Below are positions 17,007-24,591 of a DNA stretch of 55,348 nt, in pieces; position 1 is the first letter of the stretch, and each line of letters begins with the position of its first letter. This DNA comes from Sandaracinus sp. (GTDB taxonomy: Bacteria > Myxococcota_A > Polyangia > Polyangiales > Houyiibacteriaceae). The notes beneath the pieces were generated by a model that was given only the letters and a program-made list of their open reading frames with translations, was not told the origin of the DNA and searched no databases. The position numbers and the translations under genes are program-made. The stretch is taken from NCBI GenBank assembly GCA_020633125.1, contig JACKEH010000026.1:1-55348 (forward strand). The letters are read 5' to 3'.

Positions 17007-18071
17007 TCAGCGGTCGTCGCAGACGAACATGAAGGGGTCGTTGCAGGGTCGGTCGCGCCAGCCCGGCGGTGTCGAAGCGCCGGTCGATCGCACACACGCG
17101 GGCGGAGGATCGTCCGGTGATCCATCCGTCCACGGCAGGTAGGTCGGCTCCTCACCGCTCCGCGCCCACGCGAAGACACCGTCGCCGTCGACGTCGTGCA
17201 GCCCGATCCAGAACTGCTGCACCCCGAAGCGATCGAGCACGAAGGCGCGCAGCGCGTCGTCTTCGGTGGCGTCCTCGATGGTGACGAGGTCACGACCGTT
17301 CTCGAGGCAGGTCGAGCGTGCCTGCGCCCAGCCGACCTCGGCGGGGCAACCGAGGTAGCGCACGCCACGAATCATGAAGGGCTGGCAGTTCGGGCAAACG
17401 TTGCCTTCGTCGACCTCGCCGTCGCAGTCGCGGTCGGTGCCGGAGCAGACCTCGGCCGCGCTCGGATTGGCGAGCTCGTCGTTGTCGTCGCAATCCCCGC
17501 CGACCGCGACGTGAAAGGGCGGCGCGACGCAGCTCGTGACGTTGCGTCCGTCGTCTCCGAAGCCGTCTTCGTCGCCGTCGAGGAACCACGTCGTCGGCGT
17601 GCAGCCGTCCGGCTCGGGCCCCGCGTCGAAGGGGCCGGCATCCGGCGGCCCGGCATCCGGCATCACGCCTGCGTCGTCGGCGGGCGCACACACGGCTTGC
17701 GCGCATCGGTCCGCCTCGCAGCGCATGATCTCCGGGCTCGGTCCGAGGCGCACGACCAACCCGGCGCCGGTCGGGTCGTCGAAGGGAATGCTCACCTCGG
17801 CGCAGCCCGAGGCGTAGACGCGGCACGTTTCGTCGACGGCGGTGGCTCGAATCGCGTGGTCGCCGTTCGAGAGCTCGATCGAGAGCGGCGGGTCACCCCG
17901 ACGCCACGTGCGCATCGCAGTCGTCGGTCGGGTCATGCACGAGCCGTCGACCACGTAGATCTCGAAGACCGTGCCCGACCGCTCCGGCACCGTCAGCTCG
18001 AGTCGCCACGGCACCTTCGGGGCGGGGTCGGCGCACGCAAACAGCCCGATGAGCGCCACCCAACGAAGCAC
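17007..18071 (-). CDS. Lipoprotein with DxDxDG metal-binding motif and C-type lectin domain
   Basis: From the GTG at 18071 the product is 354 residues: signal VLRWVALIGLFAC, then a beta-rich region of about 120 residues with Cys pairs. A tether follows (DAGVMPDAGPPDAGPFDAGP). A MopE-type putative metal-binding repeat comes next (FLDGDEDGFGDDG, GGDCDDNDELANPSAAEVC, DRDCDGEVDEG), whose Asp ladders would hold calcium. The C-terminal ~120 residues are a C-type-lectin-like domain: GWAQARSTCLENG, FWIGLHDVDGDGVFAWA, PWTDGSPDDPP and the closing PFMFVCDD. Cell-surface carbohydrate or matrix binding is the likely role. The longer frame upstream of the GTG is not signal-like. Confidence 0.83.
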   Translation of the reverse strand: MLRWVALIGLFACADPAPKVPWRLELTVPERSGTVFEIYVVDGSCMTRPTTAMRTWRRGDPPLSIELSNGDHAIRATAVDETCRVYASGCAEVSIPFDDPTGAGLVVRLGPSPEIMRCEADRCAQAVCAPADDAGVMPDAGPPDAGPFDAGPEPDGCTPTTWFLDGDEDGFGDDGRNVTSCVAPPFHVAVGGDCDDNDELANPSAAEVCSGTDRDCDGEVDEGNVCPNCQPFMIRGVRYLGCPAEVGWAQARSTCLENGRDLVTIEDATEDDALRAFVLDRFGVQQFWIGLHDVDGDGVFAWARSGEEPTYLPWTDGSPDDPPPACVRSTGASTPPGWRDRPCNDPFMFVCDDR

Positions 18072-18085
18072 GGTGCAAGCATACA

Positions 18086-18116
18086 CGATCCCCCTCGGGC
18101 GCCCGTGAGGGGATCG
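18086..18116. promoter_or_regulatory. Inverted repeat ahead of the lectin lipoprotein gene
   Basis: CGATCCCC-CTC (18086-18096) pairs with GAGGGGATCG (18107-18116), with one bulged C and a ten-base loop. It lies 14 bases upstream of the minus-strand GTG at 18071, in the 136-base divergent gap with the bestrophin gene. It could be an operator or an mRNA hairpin near the ribosome site. Confidence 0.3.
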
Positions 18117-18207
18117 CGGACAGCCACGACCGCGGAGAAAACCTTTCACGTTCGGCGAGTTAGACCGGTCGCCGAGTGTCGACCGTGGGCTGGTAGAGTC
18201 GCGCACG

Positions 18208-19114
18208 ATGATGGTCTCGAACCGGGGCAGCGTGTGGGGCCTGCTCAAGTGGCAGTGGCACAGCTCGCTCTACTTCTTGGGCGCGGGCTTGCTCGCGCCC
18301 TTCGTGCACGACGTGCTCGACCTGCATTGGGTGCGGCTGCCCATCACGCCGCTGGCGATCCTCGGATCGACGATCGGCATCTTCGTCAGCTTTCGAACCA
18401 ACCAGGCCTACGCGCTGGTGGGAAGGCCGACAGCTCTGGGGTCGCATGGTCAACGCGTCGCGGCACTTCACGAACCAGGTGCTGAGCTACCTCCCGCGCG
18501 CCGCCGACGGTGGGCCCAGCGAGCTGCAGCGGCGCCTGGTGATGCGCCACGCCGCCTACGTGCACGCGCTGCGCGTGCTGATGCGCGCGCAGAACCCGGC
18601 GGACGACGCGAACCTGATGCGGACGATCGGCGAGGACCGCGTGCTGATCGGCCGCTCGAACCTCACGTACTCGCTCGTGGCGGCGCAGCAGCGCGACGTG
18701 GTCGAAGCGGCCAACCGCGGCGACCTGGATGCGCTCCGACTTCAATCCTTCGACCAGACCTTCGCGGAGCTGCTCGGGGTTCAAGGCGGCTGCGAGCGCA
18801 TCAAGAAGACCCCGATGCCACGCGGCTACGCGTTCATCGCGGAGCGCCTCGTGATGTTCTTCGCGCTGCTCTTGCCCTTCTCGCTCGCCGAGACGTTGAG
18901 CTGGGCGATCGTGCCGATCAACTTGCTCATCTGCCTCGGCTTCCAGCTGATCAGCGAAGCGGGACGTGTGCTCGAGGACCCCTTCACGATGTTCTGGAAC
19001 GGCCTGCCGCTCTCGCAGCTCTCGACGATGATCGAGGTGAACGTGCGCGAAGAGATGGGCGACACGAACCTGCCCTCGATTCCGACGCCGAACGAAGACG
19101 GCATCCTGATGTGA
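18208..19114 (+). pseudogene. Bestrophin-family channel gene with an internal frameshift
   Basis: The first ~69 codons from the ATG at 18208 read as the N-terminus of a bestrophin (anion channel) family protein: SVWGLLKWQWHSSLYFLG, then IFVSFRTNQAYA. The family continues RWWE-x-R-x-LWG, and those residues are encoded in a different frame (WWEGRQLWGRMVNASRHF). The frame then stays open to 19114 (LLPFSLAETLSWAIVPINLL, ISEAGRVLEDPFTMFWNGLP). Restoring one GC dinucleotide at about 18411-18415 (GCGCTGG to GCGCGCTGG) would rebuild an intact protein of about 302 residues, including the conserved Arg. It is either a recent inactivating deletion or a sequencing error. The original frame continues as low-quality sequence. 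Confidence 0.85.
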
Positions 19115-19133
19115 GCACCTCGCGGGCGATGGA

Positions 19134-19171
19134 AGACGAAGAGGCCGTAAGCGATGGCGGCCTCTTCGTCT
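19134..19171. terminator. Perfect 14-bp stem-loop between convergent genes
   Basis: AGACGAAGAGGCCG (19134-19147) pairs perfectly with CGGCCTCTTCGTCT (19158-19171) around a ten-base loop. It sits between the end of the bestrophin gene and the end of the FG-GAP lipoprotein gene, so it can act in both directions. There is no T-tract. Confidence 0.75.
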
Positions 19172-19187
19172 GCTCGGTCCACGACGC

Positions 19188-21575
19188 TCAATCGATGAGC
19201 GGGCAGCTCGCGTCGATCGGACCCGCGTCGTTGTTCGCGGGGCGGCACTCGTTGAGGCCTCCGAGAGGCTCGTCGTCGGGTGCGTTCACCGTCGCCGCAA
19301 ACTGGAAGATCGCGTCGGTCATGCCCGCCGGCACCGCGAAGGGCGGCACGAGCGTCACGAGCTCGCTCTCGCCAGGCAAGAGCGCGCGCGTCGTGGTCAC
19401 CCGACCGAGCCGCGTACGCGCGTCGGTGACGTCGTAGAAGGTCACGGGAATGCCGGCGGGCGCGCCCGAGCGACCCGCGTTGAGCACGCGTACGGTCAGG
19501 CGAATCTCCGTCGGGCACCCGGCGGTGGACGCGTTGAGGTCGACGAGCACGAGGTCGGGCGCGTCGAAGAGGCCGTCCGGCTGCACGTTCTGGCGGAAGT
19601 TGTTGAGCCCCGGCGTGGTCCAGTTGTTCGCTTCACGCGCGGGGATGCGGCCGTCCTCGTCCACGTTGGTCACGTGGTAGGTGTGTTGGTTCCAGATGCG
19701 CCGCGTGCGCACCCATTGGTTGTCCGGGTGACCGAAGACCGTGATGCCGGTGCGCGAAGGCGAGCCGTCGCTGCACGTGAACGCGTAGTTGTTCGACATC
19801 AGCACGACCTCGGCGTGGTCGTCGTTGTCGACGTCGACGACGATCGGGTACTCGCGCAGCGTGCCGCTCGTGCTGCAACGCTCCTGCATCGTCACACCGT
19901 CGGGGCCTCGGTAGACGCGGAAGCTGCGTTCGTCGTTGTAGAGCACCTCCGCGACGCCGTCGCCTTCGAAGTCGAAGATCGACGAGCCGGTCTGACGCGA
20001 CGAACGATCGACGGTCTCGCGGTACCACTTGCGAGTGCCGTCGTGCTCGAAGATCACGTAGGCGAAGCCACCCGCGAACGCGATCTCCGGGTTGGGATCG
20101 TCGTCGAAGTTCGCGATCGTCGGCGGGCCGCCGCCAGCGCCGGGGCTCGGACGCGCGGCATCGACCGACGCGATCACGGCCGCCATCTCCGGCGGGTTGA
20201 TGTCGATCGGTCCCCAGAGCGTCGCGCCCGTGCGCGCGTCGAGCGCCATGATGAACTTGCCGCCGCCGATGCGGATCAGCTCCGGATCTCCGTCGAGGTC
20301 GAGGTCCGCGATCGCCACGTAGCCCGAGCCGAGCGCTGGCTCCCCGTCGCTCCCGTCGCGAATCCAGACGAGCGTTCCGTCCGGATCGTAGGCGCGGTCA
20401 CCACCGACGATCTCGAGATCCGGATCCGCGTCGACGTTGGCGACCGTGAGGTACGGAAAGGTCGCGCCCGTCGTCTCCGACAAACGCCGCACCGTGCCGT
20501 CCGCGTGTGCGACCAGGTAGCGGACCACGATCTCCGGCGTGCCGTCGCCGTCGAGGTCGGCGAGCGCCGGCGCGTCGAAGCCACAGGGCACGTCGTTCGG
20601 CGCAGTGTCGAAACGACGCAGGAGCGAGCCATCGGCCGCGATCAGGAGCAAATGACCCGGCGTGTTGCTGCGAACGCTGAACGAGCACGCCGCGATCTCG
20701 GGCCCCGGTGATTCGGCGACGAGCTCCCCGATCGCCACCTCGCCGCCCGGCGTCGTGCGGTAGCCGGGATCCGAACCCGGCGCGGGCCAGAGCTCGCGCC
20801 CGTCGTCGCCGCTGACCGCACGCAAGATGCCGTTGCCCCAATAGTCGTTGCCCGTGAAGGTGTGGAAGACCACGTCGGGCACGTCGTCGCGATCGACGTC
20901 TCCGTCGCCGTCGTCGTCGGTGAGGTTCGCGACCATCGGCGCCATCATCACCTGGTCGTGCGTGGCGAAGACCGCCGGGCCCGCCGCAGGAGGCCAATGC
21001 CACTCCTCGGTGATGCGCAGCTCTTCGACCGGCGGCATGTACTCGCACGCTTCGCCTTCGGTCGCGCGCGGCAGGCACCGGCCGACGGTGGCCTCGCAAT
21101 ACTCGCCGTCCTCGCAGTCCGTGGTGCGCGTGCAGACCGCGCCGGGCGTGCGGCACGCGCCGAGGTAACACAGGTCGCCTTCGGCACAACAAGCGGCTGC
21201 CGCGCCTTCGCCACACGCCTCGCGCGCGCCGCAATCGAGCACGCAGCGATCGGCGACGCACGCCTGGTCGGCGCCGCCACAACACACACCGCCACAGAGC
21301 TCGGTCGGACGACAGCAGCTCCCGCCGCCGCAGATCTCTTCCGCCGCGCAGCACGTCTCGCCGCAAACCCGCGCCGCCGCGCACTCCATCCCGCCGTCCT
21401 CGACGACGACGTTCGCGTCCGGCCGTGCGCGGCATCGCCCGTCGAGGCAAACGAGCGCGGCCTCGCAATCGGTCGCGGTCTCGCAAGGCGAGCCTTCGCC
21501 GCGGGAGGGCACGTCGTCGTCGCCCCCGCAGGCGGCGAGGAGCGCGAAGCAGAACAGCAGGTGTCGACGAAGCAT
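19188..21575 (-). CDS. Large FG-GAP/VCBS-repeat lipoprotein with Cys-rich N-terminus
   Basis: A 795-residue protein with signal MLRRHLLFCFALLAAC before Gly. A Cys-rich zone (about 25-180) has many CC and CxxxxxC pairs, such as CGETCCAAEEICGGGSCC. From about 200 to 620 there are FG-GAP/VCBS-type propeller repeats with calcium-binding DxDxDG loops (DDDGDGDVDRDDVPD, ADLDGDGTPEIV, ADLDLDGDPELI, FDFEGDGVAEVL, VDVDNDDHAEVV). The last ~130 residues resemble a CARDB-like beta sandwich (PDLVLVDLNASTAGCPTE). An integrin-like surface adhesin is the likely role. It is downstream of the haloperoxidase gene by 87 bases on the same strand. Confidence 0.85.
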   Translation of the reverse strand: MLRRHLLFCFALLAACGGDDDVPSRGEGSPCETATDCEAALVCLDGRCRARPDANVVVEDGGMECAAARVCGETCCAAEEICGGGSCCRPTELCGGVCCGGADQACVADRCVLDCGAREACGEGAAAACCAEGDLCYLGACRTPGAVCTRTTDCEDGEYCEATVGRCLPRATEGEACEYMPPVEELRITEEWHWPPAAGPAVFATHDQVMMAPMVANLTDDDGDGDVDRDDVPDVVFHTFTGNDYWGNGILRAVSGDDGRELWPAPGSDPGYRTTPGGEVAIGELVAESPGPEIAACSFSVRSNTPGHLLLIAADGSLLRRFDTAPNDVPCGFDAPALADLDGDGTPEIVVRYLVAHADGTVRRLSETTGATFPYLTVANVDADPDLEIVGGDRAYDPDGTLVWIRDGSDGEPALGSGYVAIADLDLDGDPELIRIGGGKFIMALDARTGATLWGPIDINPPEMAAVIASVDAARPSPGAGGGPPTIANFDDDPNPEIAFAGGFAYVIFEHDGTRKWYRETVDRSSRQTGSSIFDFEGDGVAEVLYNDERSFRVYRGPDGVTMQERCSTSGTLREYPIVVDVDNDDHAEVVLMSNNYAFTCSDGSPSRTGITVFGHPDNQWVRTRRIWNQHTYHVTNVDEDGRIPAREANNWTTPGLNNFRQNVQPDGLFDAPDLVLVDLNASTAGCPTEIRLTVRVLNAGRSGAPAGIPVTFYDVTDARTRLGRVTTTRALLPGESELVTLVPPFAVPAGMTDAIFQFAATVNAPDDEPLGGLNECRPANNDAGPIDASCPLID

Positions 21576-21609
21576 CGGGCCAGCGTACGAGACTTCGCCG
21601 ACGATGCGC

Positions 21610-21651
21610 GTCGGGAGCTACCCGGTGTAAGTCGAGACGCTCACACCCGAC
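21610..21651 (-). terminator. Imperfect hairpin between two lipoprotein genes
   Basis: GTCGGG (21610-21615) can pair with CCCGAC (21646-21651), and GGTGT (21624-21628) with ACACC (21643-21647), in competing arrangements. This could give partial termination after the haloperoxidase gene. The support is weak. Confidence 0.25.
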
Positions 21652-21662
21652 CTGCGAGGGCG

Positions 21663-24470
21663 TCACTCGCGCGCGGTGCCCTCGAAGTACGTGCGAGCCA
21701 ACGCCGCCGCACGCACGCCGACCTCGGCCCCGATGCGGCGACCGTGGTAGTCGTCCTGCCAGACGTGAATGCCGCCCCAACGCCGCGAGGTGCCGGCTTC
21801 GTCGGCCGCGTCGTAGTAGCTCGCCCACTGCAAGCGCACTTCCACGGAGGGCCCACGCTCGAACACGAGGTAGCTGCGCGCCGGCGCGACGTACTCGCCG
21901 AAACCGCCCGGGAAATAGGGCGAGCCGGTGAACGCGGTGAGCGTCTCCGCGGCCGCACGGCTGAAGGTGCTGTGCCCCGAGACGAAGCCCGGGAACGCAG
22001 GCGAGACGAAGGTGCGGCGCTGGTACGGGATCCACTCGGTGCCGCGAATCCACGCCGTCTCCCCCACCTCGGTCGCACGGTCGCCGGGCTCACCGCGCCA
22101 GCTGCGAACCGCGATTTGCCCCACGTAAGGCGCGAGGTGCGCGTGACGCTCGCCCTGCGCGGTGGTCTCCGCGGTGATCACCTCGATGAGCCCGGGGATC
22201 AGGGGAAGACCGTGCTCGTGGTAGCTCGGCCCGCTCGGCTCGCTGCGCTGACCGTTCTGCGCCATCCACCGCACGAGGCTGATCGGGCGCGCGGCGTTGT
22301 GGAAACGCTTCTGCTCCCACGCCGCGATCGCGCCGTCGTGCGTCGCGCCGTTCACCGCGAAGAGCAGCTTCACGTCCCACTCGAGGCGGTCGACCTCGGC
22401 ACCTTCGCCGTAGAGCCGATGCTCGACGAGCGGTGAGTCGCTGACGCGGTTCGCGATCGTGTTCCAATGGCCGGGCGGCGTCTCGCTGTTCGGACCGTCG
22501 GCCCAATGCTCCGCGATGACGCGGCCGTAGTCGCCGAGCGGCACGACGTTGCTCGCGTAGGGCTCGCCGGTGACCGGGTTGTTGCCGTGCCCTTCGCCGT
22601 CGTCGGTGCCCAGCGGGTTGTTGCCGAAGACGCCAGGCGAGAGATCGATCGTCTGCACCTCGTCCGGGTCGAGGATCGCCGAGAGGCGAATCATCTCGAC
22701 CGTGGCGTCGACGAGCTCTTGGTCGTCGACCAATCCCGGCGCGTCGAAGTAGGGGTTCGTTCCCTCCCGCACGAGCGCGAAGGGCGCGACCCCGCCCCAA
22801 TTCGCGCCGATGTAGCCCTGCACGCCGGCGTCGGTGACGATGCCGTTCTGCGTGACCGCGACCGCGAGGTTCAGCGGCTGCCACGCGAGCGGATCGTCGA
22901 CCGTGGTGCCCGGTTGGTCGACGACGAGCGGCGGGTTCACGAACGCGTAGCCCGTCTGGTCGCGGTAGTTCTCGCCTTCGTTCGCACCGTCCGAGGCGTA
23001 CGCGGCGATCACCGCCGCACCGATGCGGTTGCCGATCGCCGCCGGGGTGTCGCCCGTCGTGGTCGTGTTCTCGGGATCGAAGCCGAGGCGATCCATCAGC
23101 GCGTCGAAACACGCGAGCGAGACCGGGCCGCCGTTCTCGAAAGAGTAGCGGTGCGTGAGCAGACGGTACGACGCGTAGCTGATCGCTTCCGTGCGCGCCG
23201 CGTCGGCATCGGTCGCCGTGGGCTTCTCGGTGAAGACGTATCCGTCCGCCGTCGCGTCGAAGGCCGCCCACGCGTCGTACATCGCGATGGCGTTGTGGAA
23301 GAGGTTGCGCGCGTGCACGCCCGGTCGCGGCACCGCGCGGCGCACGGCGTTGAGGTTCGCTTCGTTCCAACGGCGCGCGATGCTTCCGCTCGGCACCGGA
23401 TCGATCTGCCCCTCGGGGCACACGACCTGCGGCACCTCGGAGTCCGGCGTGCCGGCGTCTTCGGGCGCCGGCCGCGTGTACCGCGCGATCTCGCGGCCGT
23501 AGGTGAGGATCGCGCCGTTCGTGAGCGCCGGCGTGAGCACGTTGCCGCCGACCGCGTAGAGCGTGCCAGTCGGATCGACCCAGGCGGCGTGCAGCGATTC
23601 GACGTCGAGCGGCTGGCCGTGATCGAGCTCGAGCCAGCGGTCGTTGCGCCGCTCGTAGACGGTGCCGTCGAGGCCCGTCGCGAACCCACCCCGACGCGTG
23701 AGACACACGCCCTGAAGGAGCGGACAAGCCTCCGGCGTCGCGTCGTCGACGGTCTCCGTGACCTCGACGAGCACGCCGTTCGACGCACCGCCGACTGCCG
23801 CGACGCGCCCGTCTTCGGCGTGCACCGTGAAGAGCGTGGTCTCGACCCCGGTCTCGCGGGCGACGAAGGGACCTTCGCCGTCGCGCTCGAGCAAGAGACC
23901 TTCGCCGCCGACGACCCACACACGCGTCGCGTCGCCCCAGACCTTGAAGAAGCCGGGCACGTTGCCGCGCGCGTTCTTCGGGGTCTCGGCGGGAAGCGTC
24001 AGCTCGGTCCACGCGGCGCCGTCGTAGTGCCACACGAATCCGTCGCGGCTGCCCGCACGACTGCCGACCGCGTACACGTCGCTCGGCCCACGACCCCACA
24101 CGCCGTAGATCGTGTGCGTCGCGACGCCGGGCGTCGTCATGCGCGTGAAGCTCGTGCCGTCGTATTGGAGGATCGTCGCGTTCGCGCCGGCGAGGTAGAC
24201 GGGGCCGCCCGGGATCGCGTGCACCCACCACAGGTCCCCGCGGGTGCCGGTGACGCGCCGCTCCCACGTCGTGCCGTCGTAGTGCAGGACGATCGGTCCG
24301 GCGCCGCGATCGGAGCCGACCGCCCAGACGTCGTTCTCGCTCGTGCCGTGCACACCGAGGAGCGCTTCGTCGAGGGCCTCGGCGGCGACCGTCCACTCGG
24401 CGGGGTCGTCGTCGTCGGGACAACCGAAGAGCAACGCGAGCGCGGCGAGGCCGCAGAGTGAAGTCCGCAT
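21663..24470 (-). CDS. Lipoprotein: DVWAVG propeller fused to vanadium-dependent haloperoxidase
   Basis: The ATG at 24470 gives 935 residues with signal MRTSLCGLAALALLFGC before Pro-Asp. Residues about 30-350 hold propeller-like repeats (VWAVGSDRGAGPIVLHYDG, VYLAGANATILQYDG, VYAVGSRAGSRDGFVWHYDG, VWVVGGEGLLLERDG). A PEDAGTPDSEVPQ linker leads to a haloperoxidase/PAP2-type domain. All vanadate-site motifs are present: K721-x6-R728-P729 (KRFHNAARP), S831-G-H833 (PGFVSGHSTFS) and S895-R896-x5-H902-x3-D906 (SRRWGGIHVWQD). Vanadium haloperoxidases oxidise halides with hydrogen peroxide. Distant members of the same fold are phosphatases, so activity needs testing. It should act on the cell surface. 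The kinase fusion lies 121 bases upstream on the same strand. Confidence 0.88.
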   Translation of the reverse strand: MRTSLCGLAALALLFGCPDDDDPAEWTVAAEALDEALLGVHGTSENDVWAVGSDRGAGPIVLHYDGTTWERRVTGTRGDLWWVHAIPGGPVYLAGANATILQYDGTSFTRMTTPGVATHTIYGVWGRGPSDVYAVGSRAGSRDGFVWHYDGAAWTELTLPAETPKNARGNVPGFFKVWGDATRVWVVGGEGLLLERDGEGPFVARETGVETTLFTVHAEDGRVAAVGGASNGVLVEVTETVDDATPEACPLLQGVCLTRRGGFATGLDGTVYERRNDRWLELDHGQPLDVESLHAAWVDPTGTLYAVGGNVLTPALTNGAILTYGREIARYTRPAPEDAGTPDSEVPQVVCPEGQIDPVPSGSIARRWNEANLNAVRRAVPRPGVHARNLFHNAIAMYDAWAAFDATADGYVFTEKPTATDADAARTEAISYASYRLLTHRYSFENGGPVSLACFDALMDRLGFDPENTTTTGDTPAAIGNRIGAAVIAAYASDGANEGENYRDQTGYAFVNPPLVVDQPGTTVDDPLAWQPLNLAVAVTQNGIVTDAGVQGYIGANWGGVAPFALVREGTNPYFDAPGLVDDQELVDATVEMIRLSAILDPDEVQTIDLSPGVFGNNPLGTDDGEGHGNNPVTGEPYASNVVPLGDYGRVIAEHWADGPNSETPPGHWNTIANRVSDSPLVEHRLYGEGAEVDRLEWDVKLLFAVNGATHDGAIAAWEQKRFHNAARPISLVRWMAQNGQRSEPSGPSYHEHGLPLIPGLIEVITAETTAQGERHAHLAPYVGQIAVRSWRGEPGDRATEVGETAWIRGTEWIPYQRRTFVSPAFPGFVSGHSTFSRAAAETLTAFTGSPYFPGGFGEYVAPARSYLVFERGPSVEVRLQWASYYDAADEAGTSRRWGGIHVWQDDYHGRRIGAEVGVRAAALARTYFEGTARE

Positions 24471-24591
24471 GCGCCCGACGTTAGCAGCGTTCGTGCCGGA
24501 TCGGGTGGCCAACTCTGGCACGCTCATCACGGGCTTCCGCACGGTGAAACACGCTTCATCGAAACGCGTTTCCAAAGCGATTTCAGCCACT

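Noticed and set aside
22467..24461. Plus-strand open frame of 664 codons
   Set aside because: It mirrors the haloperoxidase gene, is Arg/Val-rich and has no motif; the minus strand carries complete catalytic signatures.
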